This document shows positions 39,401 through 51,551 of a stretch of DNA of 64,000 nucleotides, in pieces (position 1 is the stretch's first letter; every line of letters starts with the position of its first letter). The notes under the pieces were generated by a model. It did no database searches and was not told the DNA's origin. It was given only the letters and a program-made list of their open reading frames with translations. The DNA comes from Cymbidium sinense (lineage: Eukaryota; Streptophyta; Magnoliopsida; Asparagales; Orchidaceae). A program made the position numbers and the translations under genes. The DNA lies in the NCBI GenBank assembly GCA_021442155.1, contig CM038222.1, forward strand, positions 56,043,352 through 56,107,351. Direction: 5' to 3'.

Positions 39401-40148
39401 AATTATGTCATGAAGTTTGGATTGGCTTAATTCACTTTGATTTGGATTGAATTGGATTTTAGTTCAAATAAGTTAAATTGGCTACTTTGGGTCAAGTGAA
39501 CCAATTGGATTTACTTGGCTTGATTTTGGGTTCAATTTGATTTAGTTGAGTTTATATATGGATTTGGGATTGATATATAAATTCAATTGCAATTGGTTTG
39601 GGTTCAAATGAGTTTTGGTTCATTTTAAAATTTCAAGTCAAATGGGCTAAGTTGGATTTGACTTGAGTTGATTTTTATTTGGCTTGATGATTGTAGATTT
39701 CATTTATATTTGGAATGGTGATTGATCGAATGATTGATTTGTGAGAAAATCAATTGAATTTGGTTTGATTTAGATGGATTTTGGCTAAGTTTGTGAAGTT
39801 GATTCAAAGGACTTAGGAAATATTTCAAGTTTGGATTTGATCATGGGCTTCAATCATTTGACTTAGAATTTGAATTTGGATTTGGATTTGGATTTAAAAT
39901 TGAGTTTGATTGTAGGTTTGATAGGGTGAATCTGGATTGGATTTGGTTTTAGGCTACTGGGTAGGCGAATTTTTCCTAAGTCCTAAGGCATAGCCTAATC
40001 CTATAGTTAACCCTTCTAAGTCTCTAGGCTTAGGCTAAGTGTTCACCTAAGTGCTAGAAGTGTCTTATGACTAAGGAAGTCGTAGTGTATAAGACTCCTA
40101 AGTCTAAGATGAGGAGATTAAGAACTCACTCCAAAAGTGAGGTCAACA

Positions 40149-41480
40149 GTCTCTATTGGACAAAATTTGCTATCATCTTCATCATCTAACTCAAAAATAT
40201 GGAGTTTAGACATAAAGTCTGCAAGCCTAACTAGTTATCTTGTCGGCTGGTGATACTCCTCTAAATTGTTAATAACCTTTAGAGTTGTAATCTTCTTCTT
40301 CTTCTTCTTTATTTTATTTGGTTTGATTGACTTCTTTAAGAAATCTAGTATAATTTGTGCTAGTTGATTTTTTCTTTGGGATGAATTAGTAGTATTAGGG
40401 AGTCTCTGAGTGTAGTCTTCTTCTTCTTCTTCTTTATTTTATTTAGTTTGATTGACTTCTTTAAGAAATCTGGTATAATTTGTGCTAGTTGATTTTTTCT
40501 TTGGGATGAATGAGTAGTATTGGGGAGTCTCTGAGTCGATGACGTGGAGGTTGATGCATACAATCTCGGCACTGCTTTAAGATCAATTAGTAGTTCAAGA
40601 GGTGATTTCCACCTAACACCAAGAACTCCTTTAAGTTGCTTCAACATCTTTATTATCTTTTTAGAGATTGCGGTCTCCTATTCTTCAATTTGAACTAATT
40701 TTTTTTTCCTTAATGGATGATATAGAATAGGACCTAATCATCCTTGTAGACTGTCTTTTCAGGTTGATTAGAATAATATTAGATAATATAAATTCATCTC
40801 ATTTATACTTCTTTTCTAGCAAATCTTTGGAAACACAACAATCCTCAATAGAATGACTAATCACTCGATGATACGGACAAAAATTTGGATTATTAACTTG
40901 ATCTTCAGGCCTTTTAGTTTCTAGTAATTGTCGACTAGCTTTGACTGCTTGTTGAAATAGTTTGGCCACACTATCCTTCTAAATGAATATTATTTATTCA
41001 TCTTTTCCTTAAGAGATAGTTTCATTCGATCATCATCTCTTGTTTCTTGTTTTGGATGCTCTCCACTACTTAGAAAAGTATGTGGCTTATCATTACCTCC
41101 CAACACCAATTTTGGTTGTGGATTAGGATGAACAAGATTCTTTCTTCTATCATCACTATACATGGGTTGTTTTCCTTTATCTATATTATAGATCACCCAT
41201 TTTTCACCACTTGAGTTATAGGAAGCCACATGAGTTTCATTTCTTCTTGAATCTGAAGGCTTATTCTTCTTTAATTTATTCGTATAGATTTCAGACTTAG
41301 AGCGATTCAACTTTTCACATTTGACCACCCTATCAAGCAAGTCCTAGAATGTTGTGCTTGACTTCATACATAAAAATGATGTCATTTTATCATCCATATT
41401 TCCCATTAACAATTGGATCACATGCTCTTCCTTCAATTATTGTTCATATTTCATGCTTAGGTTATGCCAACGAAATATGA
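40149..41480 (-). pseudogene. Tat gag, C-terminal half with knuckle-like motif
   Basis: The frame 41340-40990 is basic and Ser/Asn-rich (for example IYTNKLKKNKPSDSRRN). Below it, near 40860-40900, is CPYHRVISHSIEDCCVSKDL, which resembles the Cys/His-rich part of Tat Gag proteins. The stretch down to 40149 ends in ELDDEDDSKFCPIE just before copy B. A 125-bp tandem duplication (40286-40535) shifts the frame. The product would bind and package the element's RNA. Stops and frameshifts make it non-functional. Confidence 0.65.
40286..40535. repeat. 125-bp tandem duplication inside gag
   Basis: Bases 40286-40410 are repeated at 40411-40535 with a few mismatches. Shared words are TCTTCTTCTTCTTC, TTTGATTGACTTCTTTAAG and GGGAGTCTCTGAG. 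Because 125 is not a multiple of three, the second copy reads in another frame, visible as a repeated peptide word (SQRKN against PKEKIN) in different contexts. Confidence 0.9.
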
Positions 41481-42160
41481 ATTTGGTTACTGACTCATCT
41501 TTTCTCCTCTATAGAAAGGCTAGTTCAACGATCATTATTTTTTTCGGTTGCACTGACGAACCTTTTTACGAACATTATCTCTAGCTCAGTGAAGGTTTTG
41601 ATATAATCATTCAGCAATTCTACGTACCACTCAAAAGCAATTGAAATTATGTTGTCGATAAACTGGCAAAAAAGTAGTGCATCATTCCCTCCAGTATTAT
41701 CGCAAGTAGCTTTGAACTGAGCTAAATGTTATTTTGAATTACCATGTCCACTAAAAGTATTAAATTTTGGTACTGAGTTACCTTTCGGGTATGACACTTG
41801 ATCATATTCAGATGGGTAAGGGTGACCCTTACTCACCAGCTTTTCAGCTTGCTCTGAAGCTATAACTGCCCTAATCTTTTCATTGATTATCATTTCAGTT
41901 GAGTAACTATTATTATTCTATACACATTTTGAATTATAGGTTGAAGAGCTAGTTGGTTAACTTCACTCCTCCCTTTAGGTATAGCATGTGATGTAAGAGC
42001 TTGAGGTATCAAAGTGACTGGTGGTATAGAAGTTTTATCATTAACTACCTGTTGATTAGTAGGCAAAATAGGTGCTACATTTGATGTGATATTCTTCTGC
42101 ATCATATCCATCATAATATTCATTTGTGCCATCATCTCATTCATCTTGGCACCAAGCTAT
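41481..42160 (-). pseudogene. Tat gag core domain
   Basis: In sense order, 42144-41890 gives a Met-rich N part (MAQMNIMMDMMQKN). The following stretch to about 41490 carries HPYPSEYDQVSYPKG, FSGHGNSK*HLAQFKATCDN, DALLFCQFIDNIISIAFEWY and IKTFTELEIMFVKRF. The A-F-E-W-Y and F-x-E-L-x-x-x-F-V-x-R-F words are standard for plant Ty3/Gypsy retrotransposon Gag. At least one stop replaces a Trp/Arg-type codon in the middle, and the downstream frame is broken. Gag forms the virus-like particle shell of the element. Confidence 0.8.
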
Positions 42161-43870
42161 AAAATTTTCTTGTCCTTAGCTTCCATTTGACATTGCATTT
42201 GTCTTTGCTCTCTAGCTAGCGCCACAATGACAATAAATATGAGCTCTTCTTCTTCCTCTATTTCTTTTTGTTGTTCTCCTCCTTTCTCATCTATAAAGGA
42301 AGAACTTAACCATCTTTCTCTTTGTACGTTTATAGGGATAGTTGTTGTTGGAGCTGAGCAACCATGTTGATTATAAAAGCGTGTACCATGCTGATCAATT
42401 CCTGGTTCAAATATATAAACAGCCTCGACTCCTATGATCTCCTTTTCATTTTTGATCTTCTTCTTCTTCCTCTTTAGTAGAGATTGAAGAACCATCCTCT
42501 ACTCATTTTTGTGATGACTCTTCTTCATCAACATCAAATTCAGGTTCAGGTTCACTAGATCCATGTTGTTGATGGTGCTGAGCAGAAAGTTCATCCATAT
42601 ATCTCAGTATATAGATGACTTCTACATCCATAGTGTCTCTTCATCCTCCTCTTCTTGCACATGAATTTTTGATCAACACCTCCACTGAATCTTTGATTCA
42701 GTGTACTGAATAAACATTTCTTTGATTTGAGGAAAATGATCAAAGTCAACTTTCTCCCGTGGGGGTGAATCTGATTAATGATGGGATCCACTAGAGGATT
42801 CTCTAAGGTGTCGACCATCATAAGTTTTATCACCAACATCCCTTCTTTTAGGTATCCACTTTTGATGAGTTATTTTTTTGGGTAGATTTTTGAATATGTA
42901 TATCAGATGCCACGCCACTTCCTTTCTTCAAGGTTATTTTAGCGTGAGGCTTTGGCCTCCATATATGCTTACCCTTCTGTTGGGACCTTTTGACAGCAGA
43001 TTCTTAGACATGCGGTCCAAGTGTCACGTTCTGATGCTCACCGTGTGAAGCATACTTGGTTTGGTGACTAGTTAGTATATGAGATGGCAACCTCCTTAGC
43101 AGGGCTTCAGTATTTTTAATCATCGCAGGCCTTTGAAATTTTCTTTCCATTAAGCCTCTTTCCTTGGCTACTTTAAGAACCTTGTGTATTCTAGAAGACA
43201 CTATTTCAGGTTATCTCCTCTGTGGTGCTGGGGCTTGATGTTGTTGAGCCTAGAAGGATTTCTTCACCTTGTCAGTAGAGTTATTCCTTTTTACCCATTT
43301 TAAATTGTCAAAGTTGTTATGGGTATGAATACTCGCTTCTGGCGACAATATTGCTTATTCACTCAATTGTTCATGTAGAATCTACTGAGCCCGCAGCTCA
43401 GCATTTGTTCTTCTTCTTTGCCTTCTAGTTAATTTACTTCCTGATGAAGAAGCCTCACAATCATGTCTCCCAGGTATGAAGGTTTCAGTTGGAAAATTAG
43501 TTATATCTTGAGGTATTATATATATAGTATATCCAATAATAGTTCTTTTCATCATGGGGACTTCAGGCTGACCCAGTCTTTCAAACACTAAAGCGCTCTT
43601 TCGAGGGACATCTCTAGAAGAGGTTGGTTGTTGCATGGGTTGGCGAGCATGACATGTAGGAGATTCAGTAAATTGAGGCCTTCCAACATGGCCTTGGACA
43701 AGTTCACCTTGGGTGGGTACTTCAGAAGTTGTAGCTACAATGGTTGGGAAACCCACGCTACTAAATTGAATGGTAGCTCTGACATCTCCTATGTTGATGA
43801 TAGTGTTAGCTAAATGAATGTTTGCACCATGCCCTAGCTGAACAGTGAAATGAGTACTCTGTAGATCCAT
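42161..43870 (-). pseudogene. Tat gag, N-terminal/leader ORF region
   Basis: Decayed minus-strand frames precede the Gag core. 43870-43382 is the longest (162 codons from a Met at 43870) with FERLGQPEVPMMKRTIIGYT and a basic end (SKLTRRQRRRTNAELRAQ) that continues beyond a stop into ILHEQLSE. 43201-43004, 42839-42591 and 42495-42157 follow, with an acidic Glu-rich run near 42250. Tat/Ogre elements commonly have a long poorly conserved region upstream of the Gag core. I recognise no domain here beyond similarity in style. Start choice is uncertain. Confidence 0.5.
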
Positions 43871-44134
43871 TTAGGGATGAAAAATGGAGATTAGTAATCA
43901 GCAATTATCATTTTATCCCACACTTTTAAAATGCAGAGGTACTACAGAATAAGATAATAGTGTAATAAAAGTATACTCTATATAATTATTCATTCAACAT
44001 AGAGCCTTATCCAATAATAATTTGAGTTTATTACTCATTTAAATCATTCATTTTTTTATCCATTTTGAATTTTGAAATATTTTTTTGCTACTATAGCATA
44101 TACATGACTAGTCAAAGATGGAAAGAGAAATACA
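43871..44134. other. Untranslated leader between primer site and gag ORFs
   Basis: AT-rich, non-coding DNA. In the element's sense this is the 5' leader downstream of the primer-binding site. Nothing further is recognised. Confidence 0.5.
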
Positions 44135-44152
44135 TCGCCTACAGAGTGGCCA
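44135..44152 (-). other. Primer-binding site (tRNA) of the Tat element
   Basis: Six bases inside the 5' LTR end the minus strand reads TGGCCACTCTGTAGGCGA. Tat/Ogre elements typically carry a TGGCGACTC-type primer site matching a tRNA 3' end. This one differs at a few positions, as expected for an old copy. Its placement next to the LTR edge (44159) supports both the LTR boundary and the element's orientation. Confidence 0.65.
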
Positions 44153-44158
44153 GAAATC

Positions 44159-47100
44159 TGTGGGCTCCAAAAATTCTTACCCGGCCTCGATGAAATGAGA
44201 GTATAGATTTTGTGCCGAACAAAATATTCAGAAGGCAGATGATTATTTGTAGTGGATAAATAAGGCACTACCTAGAGATTTCACCCTCATTTGGTGAGGA
44301 CTTTAGATCTGGTTCCAAGTTTTCTATAGGTGCAAGCACTTATAGTTAATTACCCATCTCCAATCAGTGAGATAGAACTTTCAATTCAGGCTAGTCATTA
44401 GATTTCTAATTGCTTAGCATATAGTAACAATAATTCAAATTTAAAATTTAATGAAATTCATCATTTTGTTATGCTTGAAGCATATGGTTGCGGGAATGAT
44501 GATGTGCCCGATCAAGATCACATGGTTCCGTCATCCCGGGCTATCATGATCCCTGGTCCACTTAGTCAGAGGAGGTGGTTGACCCAACCTAAATGAAGGA
44601 TCCTTATCAGCATCCATGGGTTGCACCATCCAAGGAGACCTTGTAGACTAGGGTTGATATTTGTCAAAGGGGACAATCTTAAGTCCACTCTAGCTAATAG
44701 CAGGCTTTATGCCCTATTAGGTATACCCTATGATCCACAACTCAAAGAGGTAGAAAACCATTGAGAAATAAATAGGCTATAGCCATGAAGGCAATTTAGT
44801 GGAGCCTACTCACCAAACTACCCCATCAGAGGGCTCTGGTCGTAACCACTTTAAATGTGGAGCCTACTGGCCAAACCATGTGGACAGAGGATATAGGTCA
44901 CATCCTTACTGGTGTAGAATGTTTTAAGTGTGAATATAGTAGTATACATAATATGACATTGGCTCCTTTACGAGCTTGGGTTAACATTAAATTTGTCACC
45001 CCCTTCACGATAAATAATTGCGGAAGGCGGATGGATGAATTTTTTTTTTATGATGAATTTTCTTTTAATCAATTTTCTTAATTTTAGATTTTCTTGAATA
45101 TTTATAATTTATAGGAAGTTCACTTAACATTGAAGATTTAAGAAAATAATAATAGTAAACCCCTCCAGTTGATATTCTCAATCAACACAGCCATCATCGG
45201 GGTAGACCTTGTCAACTCTAGTCTTTACTCACAGAGGATCGGGTCTATAATTTTGAAATCTTATTATATCATATTGGATCTTGTCAACTCTACTCCTATA
45301 GGAGTAGGATTGAATCTATGGATTGAAACCTTTAATTATATTGAAGATTTTTGAAGTTAAATATCTGAATTTCTAAACATGAAATAGTTGCATTAAAATT
45401 ATTAAAAACTTTACAAAAGAAGAAAGAGTGGTCTTAATGTGATCAACTTGAAGGTGTCATTTTATTTTAATTTTTATATGCAACCTTATTAAGATTAATC
45501 ACTTAATTTTCTATCGAAAAGAATTAGTCTTATCGACTCTAGTCCCTATGAGGATGAGGATTTGACTACTCAAAATAGGACTTAACTTTCACTAAATGGA
45601 TGCGTTGACTTGTTAAAATACATGCATAAGCATATATTTAGAATAATAAATTTTTAAAATATGTTCAAGCTTGCACAATGATTATCTTCCTCTCAAAATG
45701 TTTGCATAATTCACAATAGAATACATTTAAGTCAACCTAGTTTTAAATCACGCAGCATCCTCAGACACTTGAACTTAAACATTCAACACTATGTGGGGAG
45801 CCCATGCGGGTATTTAATAATTTAGATTATTTTATTTCTAAATTATAAGATTAATTTCATTTTTTATTTAATTCTACCTTAACCTATGTAGCCTTTTTAG
45901 ACATTAAAATTTAAACTATAAATCTCTATTGTCCAAGCACAAGCAGGTATTTTTTAGCTTAGATAATTTCATCAAATTAATGAAATTAATGATTTTGACT
46001 ATCATAATTAGAATAAAAATTTTCTAATTTTTGGATTGAAGAAAGCTTCTTAATTTGTGCAAAATTTAATTTATTATCGCATTCTGTCTGCTTGTACGAA
46101 GAGTTGTAGATTCAGTGACGAATTATTTTAAATTTTCAAATGTTGCCTTTTGCCCACTTACACTTGAATATTGCGGATTCAATGGCGAAAACCAAGTAGA
46201 GGTGAAGGTGAAGGCAAAGCAGAGTAGAGGTGGAAGTGAGATTTGAGAGACTTAGTTTGATTCACTCCCACCACTCTATTTACATCTCAATTTTGTAATT
46301 GAATATTACAAGGTACATTTGAGTTATTGATGAGCTACCAAATTATTTGTCAACCTCATTTAAATTTATTCAACTCTCTTTCATCTTGCTCAGTATGAGT
46401 TAAAATATAATTCATTTGTTAATCAAATGCCCTTCTTATGCTAGTCAGTAAATTGTTTAAGCTCACCAAAGGTCTTTATTCATGTTCATTAACAAACGAT
46501 TAAATTTGTCATAGATTTTCTTTCACCCTGTAAATGAACTTTAAGTTCATTGCAAGTTTCACTTGTGTTTATAGATTAACATCGAGTTCATCGTAATCCT
46601 TATTCAGATTTTTGACAAGCCATATAAGTCTATTTTGAACCTTTCAGTTTTTAGTTAATTTTTTCAGTATAAGCCACAACACATTTCGATCATTCAATGA
46701 GGGTTGTGTTTATGCTCAAATGTGGGGCAACGTGGATGGGACATGTTTTACACATGTCGTACCATTTAAATATTTTTTAGATATTTCAATTGAATGTGGG
46801 ACTCATCCATTTCTATAAATTAGAGCCGATGATAGCCCATTTCCACTACTTCACTTGCTCCTAAGGTTTTGATTGTCCAACAAAAAGAGATAGGGAAGTG
46901 CTGCTCAAATTTCAAGTGAACCTTCCAAGTCTTTTGATATTCTTGTAAGTTATCATCATTCATTTTATTTCATTTTTATTAGAGATTTTTTTTATTAGAG
47001 TAATTTTAATTTCTTTTTTTTAGTTCCTATTTGTGCTCTCTCCACCCCCCTTGAGCATAAAGAGGCATTTTAACCACCTGCATAAAAGAAAATATATATA

Positions 47101-48875
47101 CAATCTCCGCACATATATTTGCATATTTCTTTCTTATTACATATTTTCCACACTTAAATACTAATAGCTATGAACTTTGACTTGACAAGTTTGGTAGGCA
47201 GATCTTTCTTATTTTGTTTTTTGTTTTTCCTTTTTTTTGGAAAGATGGGAGGAGAAAAACAGAGAATAGCAAAAGAACTCGTTTTGAGATAGAAGTTAAT
47301 AGATAAGAAGATAGATTGCAACTTCTCACTCAATTTCTATATTGGAGATGCTCATTTGGTGGCCTGCACATGAGTCTAGAAGAAGCTTACAGTTAAAGAT
47401 CAATTAGGTAGAGACAAGAGAAGTAGATAAATCTAAAACAGACAGAGAAAGGCTAAAAGGGATAGTAAGCTAAGTGTCACTTCTATATAACACAAGAATT
47501 ATTTCAAAATCAAGGATGTGGGAAACTACAAGAAGAGAAAACTTCACTGGCAGTAACTAAGGGAGTTGAAAGGTCTAGAGGAGCGTGTTGTTTGCTGTAA
47601 GCGCATGTGGACTACATGCCATGATTAACAAAGTGTTAAGATGGTAAAGTTATGTGTATAGCTAAAGGTGTGAGCTCTGTGAAACAGATTCTAGATTTCT
47701 TTCATGAAATAAAAAAAGTGATGCTTGCATTATTTTACTATGCTGAGATGACACAAGAATTGAGAGGGCTCGGAAGGGGCTTTGGAACCGAGGTTGGTTG
47801 GCCATATGGTGCGATAACGGGATGAAAGAGAGGTACTATAGTCAGAATCGAGAGGAACCTATCTGATGATAGAGTTGCCTCTCGATTACCGCAAGGGGAT
47901 GATGCGGCTTATAAAAAAGGTTGCTACTCCGTTGAGTCCTGCGATTGTTGGTTGTTGAGATGGAAGCGTCGTTTTGCGAGAGCAAGCGATTTGCATGAGT
48001 CGGTTGTTGAGACGAAATGCCAAGAGGTACCCCTAATGATGGAGTTGTCTCTCGGCTATGAAGAGGGAAGGTTCAAATGAAGGTTTCGGATTAAGAGTCT
48101 ATGAGCAGGTGAGGGACTTACGGCTTGAGGGAGCCGGGAGCAAGTGTGAGGCTTCGAGATCGAGAATCTATGAAGGGACGAGCGGATGCGGGAGAAAGGA
48201 AATAAAAAAATTTCTTCTCTTTTTTGCGGAAAGGAATAGGAGCCCATAGAGTTTTAATGTTGTTTTGTCTTTTAGCAAAACCATCTAGGACGGCTAGTGG
48301 GTGGGAAGATATGAGAGAATTTGAATTTTATTTTAAATTTTAATTTAATTACTATACATATTCTATAATAAAATTTGCACATGTTTTGTATATATACAAT
48401 TGATTAATTCATCTCCATTTCATTTTCACTCTTTTATTTTATTTACAAATTAATATATATACATATAATATCATTCAAAATAAAGAAAGTATTTTGAATT
48501 TTATTTGTTTAATATATGTACATATAATAAAATACAAAAAGAAGATATATAATAGTTAAAAATATTTATTTAAATTATAAGATTATAAATTAATTTTAAT
48601 TTTAATTATTATTTTTATAATAAAATTAAATAAGTATCATTTTCACTCTTTTTTAACTCTCTTTTTTTAAATATTTTGTGTTATTTTTTGCTAATAACAG
48701 AAAGCATTTTAAGTTTTTTTTAAATAAAATATAAAAAAAATTTAATTATATATAACTTAGTTAAATTAATATTAAATTTGATTTTTTTTTTAGATGACAT
48801 TATTAGGTGGTGTTGAAATATTTTTTTATTTTTATTTTTTTATTCCAAGAAATGGAATAACAATGAGAGTCAATA
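44159..48875 (-). mobile_element. 5' LTR of the Tat element (C2)
   Basis: This is the direct-repeat partner of 10372-15484. In plus-strand reading it starts TGTGGGCTCCAAAAATTC and ends GAGAGTCAATA, where CA has become TA at the outer end. It contains the conserved block (44265-45000), a 58-bp direct repeat at 44800-44915, the GC-rich GCCCATG block at 45792, a GC-richer part at 47750-48250 and the terminal hairpin TTATTCC/GGAATAA at 48840-48860. It lacks the TA microsatellite and about 300 bp of the hairpin region seen in the other LTR. Confidence 0.82.
44800..44916. repeat. 58-bp direct repeat in LTR C2
   Basis: TGGAGCCTACTCACCAAAC at 44800 recurs as TGGAGCCTACTGGCCAAAC at 44858. Both are followed by CAGAGG and a CGTAACC/GTCACATCC-like word. 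The same duplicated unit occurs in solo LTR C3 at 54052 and 54111, so the duplication predates their divergence. Confidence 0.7.
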
Positions 48876-51551
48876 GCACTTTCGTCCCTGTCGTTCAATC
48901 TAAGATCGAACGGTAGAGTTTAATCCCACGGTTCTTTTAGGATAAATCGAGATTAAATCTAATGGGAGAGCACGACCATCCATTCCAATCACGTGGAATG
49001 CACGGCGAATGATATATTGTCCCCGAGTGATGAAAGACAGACACAATCCGCCTTCCTCCACCCATATCGAGCTCACCAGAGCTTGGGGAGGCTCGAGATT
49101 GATCCTACACCTTCACGAGGTTGATTTACAAGGATCATACGCTTGGATTCGTATGACATTCATATTTCCTTCGAAAAGGCCTAAACAAATTGAAAATTAC
49201 TCACTTTTTTTAAAAATATCTCGTCGCAGCTTCGGATCGACGATTAACCGACCGAGATAGCTTCGCCTTGAAGAGGTGAAGCCCTGTTGAGAAGATGGTG
49301 CCTTGATTCCTCTTTGGTGGCCCTATGGATCAAACGTCGCCAGAATCCTCACCGAAGTTATGCTTGGGAGGGCTTCCAGTGCTTGAATCGCTCGAGGGAA
49401 GGTTTATTTCGACTTACCGGAGTTCAGTGAATGTGTGGGTGAAGTTAACTTGAGATTGGTTGGGATTTGGTGGAGTTGGATGGAGATGGAGGTTGTCATG
49501 TCTCGGGTTGGTGTTCTTCGTCAAGGAGAAAGCTTAGGGAACTCTAAAGGAAGCTCTGGTGGCTCGTTTTGAGTTGTTATGGCTCTAAGGAAGCTCAATT
49601 TCTTGAATTGAATCGAAATGAGGGGGGTATACCCCCTCCTCCTATGGATCAGACGGACGAGAATCCTTTGGCTTCTAGTGGCCTTCCGACGGCCACAAGT
49701 GGTCATGGGTGGCAGGGAGGAGTTGAGTTGGCTCAGTTTGAGTGGGTGAGTGAGGAGGAGTGGTTGCCATGAGAGGAGAAGTGGGAGTCCTTGATTGTCA
49801 AGTGTTCTAATGGGAGGAAAGGGGTTAACTCACCTCCACTTGGCTCATGGCTGACCCAATCACCTTTGGGAAGGTCTGCCAGTGTCCCTCTTGCTTAGGT
49901 GGAGGTCTAAGTGGTATCCATGTGGAAGAGAATAGGTTTGACCATTCAAATGGGGTATTTGTCTCATTTGGCAAGCTTTACCCATTGAGTTTTGGGTCAA
50001 TTCAGATCAAGCATGGATTGGGTTGGATTTGGGCTGATCCATGGTGACCTAAGGAAGGACCATGCCAAGTTTCATTAGATTTGATATTGGTTTGAAAGGG
50101 TTTGGCTCAATTTGACCCATGTAGGTCAAATTGGGTTAGGTTGGGTCAAGCTGACCAATTGGTTAAATTGGGTCAAACTAAGAGTTGAGTCAAGTTCAAA
50201 TGAGTAGTTAGGATGTTTTGGTGCAATTAGTTTGGTTTAATTTAGTTAGGATTTGATTTCGGCTCATTTTGAATTCATATGGGTCAAATAGGTCAAGTGA
50301 ACCAATTTGGCCAAATTGGCCAAATTGTCTTGGGCTAAGCATTGGTTTATGTTTGATTGATCAATTGAAGATGATTGTTGGATTTGATTTGAATCAATTT
50401 GGATTTGGGAATAATTTAGGCAAAATTGACCCTTTAGGTCAATTTGGGCTAAATAGTTCAATTGGGTTCAATCAAGGCTTAGATCAAGCTCAATAGTCAA
50501 TTTGGAATGAATATGAGCCATTGGTTGCAATCAATTTAGGTAAGATTTTGATTTGACTCAATTTGGTCTTTTAGGTTAAATTGGATCAACTTAGGTCAAA
50601 GGGTCAATTGGGTTTGGTTTGGCTCAATTGATAGTCAAGTTATATTCAAGGATTGATTATAGGTTGGTATGAATCATTGGTTTTAATTAATTTGGCTTAG
50701 GATGAAATTTGGTTAATTTGGCTCATGTAGGTTAAGTGGGTTAATTTGGTCAAATGATTAAATTGATTTGGTTTGACTCAATTGATTGCAATTGATCAAT
50801 CAAGGATGATCAGCAATCATCATAGGAGGTTTTGGATTGTTTGGTTCAATCCAATTTGGGATGGATTGAAATTTGGTTCAAATATGTCTTTTAGATCACT
50901 TTGGGTCAAGTGAGCCTAATGGGTCAATTGGATCAATTTTGGCTGGAATTGAGTTTAGTTGAGTTTGGATATTGATTTGAGATTAATTTGTAGCTTTGGT
51001 TGCAATTGACTTGGGTTCAAATGGATTGTGTGTTATTTGAATATTTGGGTTCAAATGTGATAAGTTAGGTTTGACTGAATTAATTTTGGATTGGTTGATT
51101 TGATTGTAGATTTGATTTGGTTTTGAATGATGATTGAAGGATTGAATTAATTCATAAGAAAATCAATTGAGGTTGATTTGGATTGAAAGAAAATTTGGCT
51201 AAGTCTATAGGATTAAACTATGGGCTTAGGTTTGGGTTATGGTGGATTTGATTTTGGTTTGGAGACTTGAATTTGAGTTGGGATGCAATTGGAGTTGGAT
51301 ATGTTGGTTTGAGATTGAATTTTGGCTAAAGAGATAGATATAGGTTTGGTTAGGATATAGGCCAGGTAAGTTTTCCTAGGTCCTAAAGCATAGCCTAATC
51401 CTATAGCTAATCCTCCTAAAGTCTCTAGACTTAGGTTAAGTGTTCGATTATACACTAGAAGTGTCTTATGACTAAGGAGCTCTTAGTGTCTAGAAGATCC
51501 CTAGATCTATGATGGGAAGATTAGATCCTCACTCCAAAAGTGAGGTCAATA
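48876..51551 (+). mobile_element. Family B copy A2, right half
   Basis: It continues the repeat interrupted at 10371. It begins in the GC-richer block (GATCGAACGG, compare GATCGACCGCGAACG near 37668). It then follows copy B through the TTGAC-rich segment (50090-50760) and the CCTAAAGCATAGCCTAATCC block (51380), and ends with hairpin CTCACT/AGTGAG (51528-51544) and GTCAATA at 51551. Frames at 49009-49260, 49521-49772 and 49847-50047 fall in this repeat and show no recognisable protein. Confidence 0.72.

Larger units (their letters stand above)
33333..40148 (+). mobile_element. Family B copy B, complete 6.8-kb non-coding unit
   Basis: It separates the gag half (40149-43870) from the pol half (28190-33332) of the Tat element, so both its ends can be seen. 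It starts TGTTTGACTGTC and ends GAGGTCAACA. A TTTTGGAGTGA word at 33352-33362 is matched inverted by TCACTCCAAAA at 40126-40136. The flanks share GTC directly at the ends, and an exact AGTCT pair at 33329-33333 and 40148-40152 overlaps the end bases. No direct terminal repeats and no coding sequence are seen; the small frames at 37530-37915 and 38480-38665 are incidental. It may be a giant solo LTR or a non-autonomous transposon with inverted ends. Confidence 0.78.

Noticed and set aside
43628..43813. 61-codon plus-strand frame
   Set aside because: The shadow of the minus-strand leader ORF at 43382-43870.
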